This document shows, in pieces, positions 15,956-23,012 of a stretch of DNA of 64,000 nucleotides. The notes under the pieces were generated by a model. It was not told the origin of the DNA. It searched no databases and saw only the letters and a program-made list of their open reading frames with translations. The DNA comes from Flavobacteriales bacterium (lineage in GTDB: Bacteria > Bacteroidota > Bacteroidia > Flavobacteriales_F > PHOS-HE28). The DNA lies in NCBI GenBank assembly GCA_023957375.1, contig JAMLHB010000001.1:1086245-1150244 (forward strand), written 5' to 3'. The translations under genes and the position numbers were made by a program. The stretch's first letter is position 1, and each line of letters starts with the position of its first letter.

Positions 15956-17457
15956 AAAAGCTCATCGTTGTGCAAGACCCCAGGATCTTCAAGCTCGGCG
16001 CCCCGGGGGTGGAAGTCGTTTCCAGCAAAGACTACCTCACCGATCCCCGTTTCGCCCAGTTGAAGAACACGCGGATCTTCAACCTGGCCCGCAGTTTCGC
16101 CTACCAAAGCCGCGGCTACTACGTCAGCCTGCTGGCCGAGGCCCGCGGACAAAAAGCCATCCCCAGCGCCAAAACCCTGCTCGACCTGAAAAACCCGCGC
16201 ATGGTGAAGGTGTTTTCACGGGACTTGGACGAGGTGATCCAGCACAGTCTGCAGCACAAGGAGAAGCACGACTTCACCCTCAGCGTCTATTTCGGCCGGA
16301 ACGTCAACCCGCGCTATGACAAGCTCGCACGCGAACTCTACAAGTCCTTCGAGGCTCCACTGCTGCGTGCACGTTTCGTGAAGGGCGAAAAATGGGAGCT
16401 CCGCTCGGTGCGGCCCGTGGCCTACAAAGACATTGAGGAGGAGCACATCCCCCTGCTCAAGCGGTTCGCCTCGGAGTACTTCGGAAAAAAGCGGTACGAC
16501 TCGGCACGCGAGGACAAGAGCGCGTATGACCTGGCCATCTTGGTAAACCCCGAGGACAAGGCGGCACCATCCAACAAAAGAGCCATCGTGAAGTTCAGGC
16601 AGGCGGCCGAGGGCATGGGCTTCCGGGTGGACATCATCGGGCCTGACGCCATCGACCGCCTGGGCGAGTACGACGCCCTGCTGATCCGCGAGAACACTTA
16701 CGTCCAGAACCATACCTACCGCATGGCACGGCGTGCCCAGCGCGAAGGATTGGCCGTGATCGACGCACCCGACGCCATCCTGAAATGCAACAACAAGGTG
16801 TACTTGGCCGAGGTGATGGAAATGCACCACATCGCCACCCCGCACACCATGATCGTGCACAGCGAGAACCGGCACCAGGTGGGTGGACGGCTTGGCTTCC
16901 CGGTGGTGATCAAGCTGCCCGACAGCACCTTCAGCATCGGAGTGGAAAAGGCAAAGACACCGGAGGAACTGGAAGGCATTCTGGACAAGGTGCTGGCCGA
17001 AAGCGACCTCGCGATCGCACAGGAATACATGCCCAGCGACTACGACTGGCGCGTGGGCGTATTGGACGGGAAGCCCCTTTACGTGTGCAAGTACTTCATG
17101 GCGCGCGGCCACTGGCAGATCTACAATTGGAACAGCGCCAGCAAGGAAGATGAAACCGGCGACTTCGCCACCGTGAAGGTGGCCGAGTGCCCCAAGCACA
17201 TCATGGATGCCGCACTGAAAGCCGTGCGCCACATGGTGGGCGATCAAGGCCTTTTTGGCGTGGACATCAAGGAGCGCGACGGGAAGGCCTACGTGATCGA
17301 GGTGAACGAATGCCCCAACATCGACCACGGCGTGGAAGACGTGGAACTAGGCGATGAGATCTACCGCCGGATCATCGGCTCATTGAAGCGCTCCATCGAA
17401 AAGAAGTTCGGTATCGCCCCGGCCGACCCCCAAGCCAACACCGCCCCCCAACCATGA
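15952..17457 (+). CDS. RimK-family ATP-grasp ligase with N-terminal extension (501 aa)
   Basis: Predicted ATP-dependent carboxylate-amine ligase. The first 200 residues resemble the RimK-like N-terminal domain of long RimK homologues (SRGYYVSLLAEARGQKAIPSAKTL). The C-terminal half is an ATP-grasp fold with KCNNKVYLAEVMEMHHIATPHTM, FPVVIKLPDSTFSIGV (ATP-binding Lys) and YVIEVNECPNIDHGVED (metal-binding Glu/Asn). E. coli RimK is about 300 residues, so this is clearly the long type. It overlaps both neighbours by four bases. It would join an amino acid to a carboxylate; substrates unknown. Confidence 0.88.
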   Translation: MKKLIVVQDPRIFKLGAPGVEVVSSKDYLTDPRFAQLKNTRIFNLARSFAYQSRGYYVSLLAEARGQKAIPSAKTLLDLKNPRMVKVFSRDLDEVIQHSLQHKEKHDFTLSVYFGRNVNPRYDKLARELYKSFEAPLLRARFVKGEKWELRSVRPVAYKDIEEEHIPLLKRFASEYFGKKRYDSAREDKSAYDLAILVNPEDKAAPSNKRAIVKFRQAAEGMGFRVDIIGPDAIDRLGEYDALLIRENTYVQNHTYRMARRAQREGLAVIDAPDAILKCNNKVYLAEVMEMHHIATPHTMIVHSENRHQVGGRLGFPVVIKLPDSTFSIGVEKAKTPEELEGILDKVLAESDLAIAQEYMPSDYDWRVGVLDGKPLYVCKYFMARGHWQIYNWNSASKEDETGDFATVKVAECPKHIMDAALKAVRHMVGDQGLFGVDIKERDGKAYVIEVNECPNIDHGVEDVELGDEIYRRIIGSLKRSIEKKFGIAPADPQANTAPQP

Positions 17458-18686
17458 GCGAGCAGAAAACTTTCAGCCTCTTCGAAGTGGCCGGCATCGA
17501 GCTGGAATACATGGTGGTGGACCGTGAAACATTGCGCGCCAGCCCCACCGTGGACCTGTTGTTCAAGGACGTGACGGGGAAGATCACCGGCGACGTGGAG
17601 CGTGGCGATGTGGAGTGGAGCAATGAACTGGTGGCGCACGTGCTGGAGATGAAGACCGCGAAGCCCACGGCGGACATCCCGGCGTTCCGCGAAAAATTCG
17701 CATCCGAAGTGCGCGCCATCAACGCGCTGCTGGCCAAACGCAACCTGATGCTGCTGCCCACCGCCGCACACCCGCTCTTCGACCCCTTCACGGAAACCAA
17801 GTTGTGGGCGCACGACTACCACGATGTGTACGAGCTGTACAACCGCATCTTCGACTGCCGGGGCCACGGATGGAGCAACCTACAAAGCGTACACCTCAAC
17901 CTGCCCTTCGCCAACGACGAGGAATTCGGCAAACTGCACACCGCCATCCGCTTAGTGCTGCCCATCATTCCCGCGCTCAGCGCCAGCTCCCCCATCCTGG
18001 ACGGCAAGCCCACCGGATTCCTCGATGCACGCATGGAGGCCTACCTGCACCACCAGGAACGCCTGCCCCAGCTCATGGGCCACTTGATCCCCGAGGCCGT
18101 GCTAACCGAGGAGGAATACTACCGCGAGATCTTCGCCCCCATCGGCAAAGCCCTCGCACCCTTCGACACCAAGGGCATCATGGACCACCAGTTCGCCAAC
18201 TCGCGCGGCGCCATTGCCCGCTTTGACCGCGGCGCCATCGAGATCCGCGTGGTGGACATCCAGGAATGCCCGGGAGCCGACCTGGCCATCGCCGAACTGG
18301 TGGTGAAAACCCTGAAGGCCTTGGTGGACGGGCGCTGGGCGAGCCAGTACGTGCAACGCGCATGGCACCACAAGGACCTGTTGAAGCTCTTCAAAAAGGT
18401 GATCAAGCAGGCCGGAGCGGCACGCATCAGGAACCATGACTTCCTGCTGATGTTCGGCTTGGACAAGTCGGAAGCCACGGCCAACGAACTGTGGGAGCAC
18501 CTTCTTGCGGAAGTAGGCCAGGACATGGGTGCCGAAGCCCGTGCGTGCATTGCGCACATCCTCAAGCATGGCTGCTTAGCCAAGCGCATCCTCGCCAGGA
18601 CCGGCACCAAACCAAGCCCTGAACGGATCATTGCGGTGTACAAGGAACTGGCCCAGTGCCTGCAAGAGGACCGGCAACTGCCATGA
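17454..18686 (+). CDS. Glutamate-cysteine ligase family protein (GCS2-type)
   Basis: Predicted carboxylate-amine ligase of the GCS2 group (PF04107; relatives are plant-type GshA, EgtA and YbdK). Seen: FEVAGIELEYMVVDRETL with the metal-binding Glu pair, VEWSNELVAHVLEMKTAKP, GWSNLQSVHLNLPFAN, and RGAIEIRVVDIQECPGADLAI. 410 residues is a normal length. It need not use cysteine: the family ligates glutamate gamma-carboxyl or other acids to various amines. No glutathione synthetase gene is adjacent, which argues against plain glutathione synthesis. Four-base overlaps bind it to the ligase before and amidohydrolase after. Confidence 0.87.
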   Translation: MSEQKTFSLFEVAGIELEYMVVDRETLRASPTVDLLFKDVTGKITGDVERGDVEWSNELVAHVLEMKTAKPTADIPAFREKFASEVRAINALLAKRNLMLLPTAAHPLFDPFTETKLWAHDYHDVYELYNRIFDCRGHGWSNLQSVHLNLPFANDEEFGKLHTAIRLVLPIIPALSASSPILDGKPTGFLDARMEAYLHHQERLPQLMGHLIPEAVLTEEEYYREIFAPIGKALAPFDTKGIMDHQFANSRGAIARFDRGAIEIRVVDIQECPGADLAIAELVVKTLKALVDGRWASQYVQRAWHHKDLLKLFKKVIKQAGAARIRNHDFLLMFGLDKSEATANELWEHLLAEVGQDMGAEARACIAHILKHGCLAKRILARTGTKPSPERIIAVYKELAQCLQEDRQLP

Positions 18687-19375
18687 GCTCCCTGCTTCTG
18701 ACCTGCGAACACGGCGGCAACTCCCATCCCGTTTGGTTGGATCCCGCTTTCAAGGGACATGAAGACGTCCTCAAAAGCCATCGAGGCTACGACATCGGTG
18801 CGTTGGACCTCTTCAACGCACTGGCCCCGCTGGCCATGGCCAGCATGGGCAATGTGCTTTCACGCCTGTGCATCGAATTCAACCGGTCGGAAAACCATCC
18901 CCGCTTGTTCTCCGAGTTCACCAAGAACCTGCCTGCGGAACGGAAACAGGAACTCCTTGGCCAATACAGGAATTACCGGGACGCGGTCGAGAAGCTCGTG
19001 AAGGACCGCATCCGGTCCGGCGGTGAAGTGGTTCATGTGGCCGTCCACAGTTTCACCCCCGTGCTGGACGGCAAGAAGCGAACCATGGACGCAGGCTTGC
19101 TGTACGACCCGTCACGGGCAGCCGAAAAGACCTTCTGCGCCGCATGGCGCAAGGCGATCCTGCAAGAGCGGCCCGAGCTCAGGGTACGCATGAACCAGCC
19201 GTACAAAGGCATCTCGGACGGGTTCCCCACGGCGCTGCGCAGGAAATTCCCGAAGCATTACATCGGCGTGGAGCTGGAGGTGAACCAACGCTTCGCACCG
19301 GGTAACCGCATGGACCCGGGAATGCTGCTGGTGATGCGCTCCAGCTTAGCCGCAGTGCTGGAGGGAGGTTGGTAG
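18683..19375 (+). CDS. N-formylglutamate amidohydrolase family protein
   Basis: Zinc amidohydrolase of the HutG-like N-formylglutamate amidohydrolase family (PF05013), 230 aa. Seen: LLLTCEHGGNSHPVW with the probable metal-binding His near the N-terminus, LCIEFNRSENHPRLFS, VVHVAVHSFTPVLDGKKR and IGVELEVNQRF. In histidine breakdown such enzymes release formate from N-formylglutamate, but the hut genes here lie 8 kb away and use FtcD. Its coupling to two ligases suggests it cuts an N-acyl-glutamate or gamma-glutamyl-type bond instead, by inference. Confidence 0.87.
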   Translation: MSSLLLTCEHGGNSHPVWLDPAFKGHEDVLKSHRGYDIGALDLFNALAPLAMASMGNVLSRLCIEFNRSENHPRLFSEFTKNLPAERKQELLGQYRNYRDAVEKLVKDRIRSGGEVVHVAVHSFTPVLDGKKRTMDAGLLYDPSRAAEKTFCAAWRKAILQERPELRVRMNQPYKGISDGFPTALRRKFPKHYIGVELEVNQRFAPGNRMDPGMLLVMRSSLAAVLEGGW

Positions 19376-19391
19376 CACCACCTCCGGTGCG

Positions 19392-19432
19392 CCAATAGAT
19401 CGCTGTGCCGCAACTTTGCGGTCCAATAGATC
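19392..19432 (+). promoter_or_regulatory. Promoter with flanking direct repeats before saccharopine dehydrogenase
   Basis: CAACTTTG (19411-19418) is one base from the -7 consensus. Identical 10-base repeats CCAATAGATC lie on both sides (19392-19401 and 19423-19432), 31 bp apart, about three helical turns. This suggests binding of a dimeric or looping regulator. Confidence 0.5.
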
Positions 19433-19450
19433 ATCTGTTTTTCATCCCCC

Positions 19451-20800
19451 ATGCGCAACATCCTTCTGCTCGGTGCTGGCCGCTCCGCCTCCTCCTTGAT
19501 CGAATACCTCATCCAACATGCCCGCGAGCAACAATGGCACCTCACCGTGGCGGAGCGCGACCTGCACCAGGCGGAAAAATTGGTTCAGGGAGGTGAAGGC
19601 GTGGCGCAGGTAGTGGAGCTGGACGCCAGCATCGCACAAGCCCGGTCGGCGCTGATCGCGAAGCACGACCTGGTGATCAGCATGTTGCCGCACTTCATGC
19701 ACATGGATGTGCTGAAGGATTGCCTGCGGTTGAAAAAGAACGTGATCACCCCGAGCTACGTGCCCGACGCGCTGTGGCCACTGGACGCGGAATTCAAGCA
19801 GGCGGGCTTGGTGGTGCTCAATGAAATGGGCGTGGATCCCGGCATCGACCACATGAGCGCCATGCGGATCATTGACGGGCTGCACGCGAAGGGTGCCGTG
19901 ATCGAAGCGTTCGAAAGTTATTGCGGTGGACTGGTGGCGCCGGAAAGCGACAACAATCCCTGGGGCTACAAATTCAGCTGGAACCCGCGCAACGTGGTGC
20001 TCGCCGGGCAAGGCCCCGCCGCGCGGTACATCCACGAGGCCCGGATCAAGTACATCCCCTACCACAAGCTGTTCCGGCGCACCGTACGCGTGGACATCCC
20101 CGGCTTGGGAGCCTACGACGGCTATGCCAACCGCGATTCGCTGAAGTACCGCGAGATGTACGGCATTGCGGGGATCCCGACCATGAAGCGCGGCACGCTG
20201 CGAAAAAGCGGTTATTGCGAGGCGTGGGACGCACTGGTGCAATTGGGCTGCACGGAGGACGGCTTCGCCATGGAACTGCCCGCGCACGCCACTTGGGCGG
20301 AATTCACGTCGGCCTTCCTTCCGGAGGATGCCGTCGGCAGTGATGTGCGAAGCGCCGTGGCCAATGCGTTGAACCTGCCGCCGGATGGCACGGTGCTGGC
20401 CAAGCTGGACTGGCTGGGCCTCTTCGGAAGCGGTACGCTGAGCCAAGATGGCCTGTCACCGGCCGCTACGCTGCAACGCTTGCTGGAGGAAAAGTGGAAA
20501 CTGGAGCCTGGCGACAAGGACCTGCTGGTGATGTGGCACCGTTTCCGCTTCCGGGCGAACGGCCGCACCAAGGAGATCCACGCCTCGTTGGCGGTGACCG
20601 GCGAGGACACGGTGCACACCGCCATGGCGCGCACCGTGGGCCTGCCCATGGCCATCGGCGCCAAGCTGCTGCTCAACGGCAAGGTCGGCGGGCGTGGCGT
20701 GCTGCTGCCGGTGAAGCCGGAACTCTACGACCCGATCCTGGATGAATTGGCCACCCTGGGTGTCGCGTTCAAAGAGCAAGAAGTGGAAGTACGGACGTGA
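19451..20800 (+). CDS. Saccharopine dehydrogenase
   Basis: NAD(P)-dependent enzyme of lysine breakdown through saccharopine. The N-terminal Rossmann motif is LLGAGRSASSLIEYL (residues 5-19). The conserved block GVDPGIDHMSAMRIID and the stretch GLVAPESDNNPWGYKFSWNPRNV are hallmarks of saccharopine dehydrogenase/reductase C-terminal domains. 449 residues matches the stand-alone enzyme. Whether it forms glutamate plus aminoadipate semialdehyde or lysine plus 2-oxoglutarate is not certain, but the former (LysDH type) fits better. Cytoplasmic. The partner lysine-ketoglutarate reductase is not in the window. Confidence 0.88.
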   Translation: MRNILLLGAGRSASSLIEYLIQHAREQQWHLTVAERDLHQAEKLVQGGEGVAQVVELDASIAQARSALIAKHDLVISMLPHFMHMDVLKDCLRLKKNVITPSYVPDALWPLDAEFKQAGLVVLNEMGVDPGIDHMSAMRIIDGLHAKGAVIEAFESYCGGLVAPESDNNPWGYKFSWNPRNVVLAGQGPAARYIHEARIKYIPYHKLFRRTVRVDIPGLGAYDGYANRDSLKYREMYGIAGIPTMKRGTLRKSGYCEAWDALVQLGCTEDGFAMELPAHATWAEFTSAFLPEDAVGSDVRSAVANALNLPPDGTVLAKLDWLGLFGSGTLSQDGLSPAATLQRLLEEKWKLEPGDKDLLVMWHRFRFRANGRTKEIHASLAVTGEDTVHTAMARTVGLPMAIGAKLLLNGKVGGRGVLLPVKPELYDPILDELATLGVAFKEQEVEVRT

Positions 20801-20845
20801 CCATGCGCCGGGGGCACGGCGTAAATTGCGGGGCTCCAAACCACT

Positions 20846-21523
20846 ATGCTTGACCCAAAGGAGATCTTGATCCGCCTCGCGCTGGCCGCCCTTTTCGGTG
20901 CACTGATCGGGCTGGAGCGCGAGCGCAAGAACCGCGTGGCGGGCTTGCGGACACACATGATGGTGAGCGTGGGCGCCTGCCTGATCATGATCGTTTCCGC
21001 CTTCGGGTTCGCCGACATCCTGGGGCAGCCCAATGTAACCTTGGACCCCTCGCGCATAGCGGCCCAAGTGGTCAGCGGCATCGGCTTCATCGGCGCAGGA
21101 ACCATCCTCTTTGTAAAGCAAGGCTCGGGCACCATACGCGGCCTTACCACCGCCGCAGGCCTGTGGACCGTAGCCGCCATTGGATTGGCCACGGGCGGCG
21201 GACTGTATTTCGCCGCAGGCGCCACCACCATCATCGCCATCCTCATCCTCTGGGCCCTGCAACCCTTGGAGCAGGCCTACCTGCGGAAATTCAAGCAGAT
21301 CACCCTGGAGATCATCACCAAGAAGGGCTCGGACAACGCCACCCTGCTCAACGACCTGCTGCACAAGGAAGGCTTGGACATCCAATCCTTCAGCGTGGAG
21401 CGGTCCGATGATGAGTTCGTCTTCCAACTGAAGTTCGACAACAGCGAAGTGGCCAAGGTGCAGCACTTGGTGGACCGGATGAAAAGCGACCCGGTGATCA
21501 AGGAGATCTTCTGGACGCAATAA
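20846..21523 (+). CDS. MgtC/SapB family membrane protein
   Basis: Inner-membrane protein (225 aa). The block FGALIGLERERKNRVAGLRTHMMVSVGACL and GIGFIGAGTILFVKQGSGTIRGLTTAAGLWTVAAIGLA are classic MgtC family signatures; four or five membrane segments lie in residues 1-145. The C-terminal 80 residues form a soluble ACT-like domain (LNDLLHKEGLDIQSFSVERSDDEFVFQL). MgtC proteins affect magnesium adaptation and inhibit ATP synthase in some bacteria. The start at 20846 is clear. It is convergent with rimM (19-base gap). Confidence 0.92.
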   Translation: MLDPKEILIRLALAALFGALIGLERERKNRVAGLRTHMMVSVGACLIMIVSAFGFADILGQPNVTLDPSRIAAQVVSGIGFIGAGTILFVKQGSGTIRGLTTAAGLWTVAAIGLATGGGLYFAAGATTIIAILILWALQPLEQAYLRKFKQITLEIITKKGSDNATLLNDLLHKEGLDIQSFSVERSDDEFVFQLKFDNSEVAKVQHLVDRMKSDPVIKEIFWTQ

Positions 21524-21542
21524 GCGGTGAAGGCCCTGCGCC

Positions 21543-22079
21543 TCAACCGCGCCGGTAGAATTCCACCAGGCCCGGCGGGGTGCGCACCACCAGTTGGCCC
21601 GTCGCCTCGTCAATGCCGCTAATCAGCTCATCGACGATGGGCACCATGACTTCACTGCCTTCGGAGCGGATCACCATCACCGGGTTGTCGTCGCTGCCTT
21701 CAATGGCGGTAACCTCGCCCAAGGGGCCGTGCTCCTCATCCACCACCTGCAGGCCCAGCAAGTCCTCCGGGCTCCACTGTTCCTCTTCCTCGCTGATGCC
21801 GGACTTTGCGTGCCCGGGCGGGGCATAAACCTTGGCGTTCACCATGAACGCCGCGCCTTGCGGATCGTCGATGTCTTCAAACTTCACCAACGTGCCCACG
21901 CGGGGCACCTCGCGCATGCCGGCCACGAAAAAAGGTACGCCTAAGCCGTCCAGCTCCACAAAAAGGACTTCCATGTCCAACACGCCCGAACCGGCGGCTT
22001 CGATGTTCAAGGCCAATTCGCCCCGGTGGCCCCACGGTTTCCCCAACCATCCCAAGTAGCGCAAGGTGCGTGTCTCCAT
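21543..22079 (-). CDS. rimM: 16S rRNA processing protein RimM
   Basis: Ribosome maturation factor that binds S19 in the 30S subunit head. 178 residues, normal length. The N-terminal beta-barrel carries LGWLGKPWGHRGELAL and the C-terminal PRC-barrel has LLGLQVVDEEHGPLGEVTAIEG and IPIVDELISGID-like sequence. ATG at 22079 follows a perfect -7 element by only 7 bases, so the message probably has almost no leader. It lies downstream of rpsP on the same strand, as in many genomes, but 283 bases apart with a terminator and a repeat fragment between. Confidence 0.93.
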   Translation of the reverse strand: METRTLRYLGWLGKPWGHRGELALNIEAAGSGVLDMEVLFVELDGLGVPFFVAGMREVPRVGTLVKFEDIDDPQGAAFMVNAKVYAPPGHAKSGISEEEEQWSPEDLLGLQVVDEEHGPLGEVTAIEGSDDNPVMVIRSEGSEVMVPIVDELISGIDEATGQLVVRTPPGLVEFYRRG

Positions 22080-22086
22080 CGGTGGC

Positions 22087-22094
22087 CAAAATTA
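22087..22094 (-). promoter_or_regulatory. -7 promoter element of rimM
   Basis: The minus strand reads TAATTTTG, a perfect TAnnTTTG match, 7 bases before the rimM ATG. It shows that rimM has its own promoter in addition to any read-through from rpsP. Confidence 0.6.
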
Positions 22095-22144
22095 CCTGGG
22101 AAGCATCAAGGAACCGGCCTTTGCTTGGGAGGCAGGGTGATCAT

Positions 22145-22185
22145 ACCCGGAATATGCAGCAGGATTTCTACTACGGCCCGAAATC
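22145..22185. repeat. Half copy of the foldback element at 5875-6044
   Basis: 40 of 41 bases match 5876-5916, one arm of the foldback element. The opposite arm is missing here. It lies between rpsP and rimM. Confidence 0.85.
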
Positions 22186-22300
22186 AAAATGGCAGCTCGG
22201 GAGCGAAAGTCCGGTTCTTGCGCAAAGGCACAGGGGAGCTTCTCCTGCCTTGGTAGCAAGCAAGCCCCCCACCTTGATCGACCGCCCCGCGGCACGCCGG

Positions 22301-22338
22301 AAAAAGCAAGGCCCGGCCCCATGCAAGGGACCGGGCCT
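22301..22338 (-). terminator. Intrinsic terminator of rpsP
   Basis: On the minus strand a 12-bp GC-rich stem (AGGCCCGGTCCC with GGGGCCGGGCCT, one mismatch) with a 6-base loop is followed by TTGCTTTTT. It lies 25 bases after the rpsP stop. Confidence 0.8.
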
Positions 22339-22362
22339 GTATACCGGTTGTTGCGGTGCTTG

Positions 22363-22932
22363 TTACTGCTGCTCGGCACTTGCGTCGCCCGAGGCAGCGG
22401 GCTCATCGGCAGTACCGGCGGCGGCCTCATCGGTGGCCGGAGCCTCTCCTTCGGAGGCCGGTGCAGCCATCATCGAGGCCAACTTGGCGCTGAGGGCATC
22501 GGCACGATCGTGGGACTTCTTGGTCTCCACGGCGATCCGCTCCTTGTACGTCTTCTCCGCCTCGCCCATCAGGTTGGTGCGTTTGGCTTCGATCTTGGCA
22601 TTTTTCTCGTTCAACCAAGCCTCAAAGCGGCGGTCGGCCTCGGCCTGGTCGAAGGCCCCCTTCTTCACGCCGTTCTGCAGGTGGTTCTTGTAGATCACCC
22701 CGGTGTAGCTAAGGATGGCGCGGGCGGTGTCGCTGGGCTGCGCGCCGCTTTGGAGCCATGACAGGGCCTTTTCACGGTCCACTTCCACCAGGGCAGGGGC
22801 CACGGTGGGGTTATAAGCACCAATGCGTTCAATGTACTTACCATCGCGCGGGGCGCGCTGATCGGCCACCACCAAGTGATAGTAGGGGCTGCCTTTTTTG
22901 CCTTTTCTCTGAAGGCGGATGCGGGTCGGCAT
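22363..22932 (-). CDS. rpsP: 30S ribosomal protein S16 with long C-terminal tail
   Basis: Structural protein of the small ribosomal subunit. MPTRIRLQRKGKKGSPYYHLVVADQRAPRDGKYIERIGAYNP is unmistakable S16 (first 42 residues, written here as the evidence span). The core ends near residue 85; about 100 further residues follow, first basic-helical (KIEAKRTNLMGEAEKTYKERIAV) and then Ala/Glu-rich and probably disordered. Long S16 tails occur in Bacteroidetes. GACATTTG (one mismatch to the -7 consensus) lies upstream on the minus strand. Confidence 0.95.
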   Translation of the reverse strand: MPTRIRLQRKGKKGSPYYHLVVADQRAPRDGKYIERIGAYNPTVAPALVEVDREKALSWLQSGAQPSDTARAILSYTGVIYKNHLQNGVKKGAFDQAEADRRFEAWLNEKNAKIEAKRTNLMGEAEKTYKERIAVETKKSHDRADALSAKLASMMAAPASEGEAPATDEAAAGTADEPAASGDASAEQQ

Positions 22933-23012
22933 GTCGCGTATGTTTTAGGTCCCTTTTCGTTAAGGGGTGGCAAATGTCGGAATTTTCATCGATCCAGCCA
23001 AGCGCCCTTCCT

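Noticed and set aside
17454-18686. Calling the GCS2 gene gshA for glutathione synthesis
   Set aside because: The family has broad substrates and no glutathione synthetase is adjacent, so the specific name is not justified.
18683-19375. Assigning the N-formylglutamate amidohydrolase as hutG
   Set aside because: It is coupled to the ligase operon, not to hutI, and an FtcD enzyme already handles formiminoglutamate.
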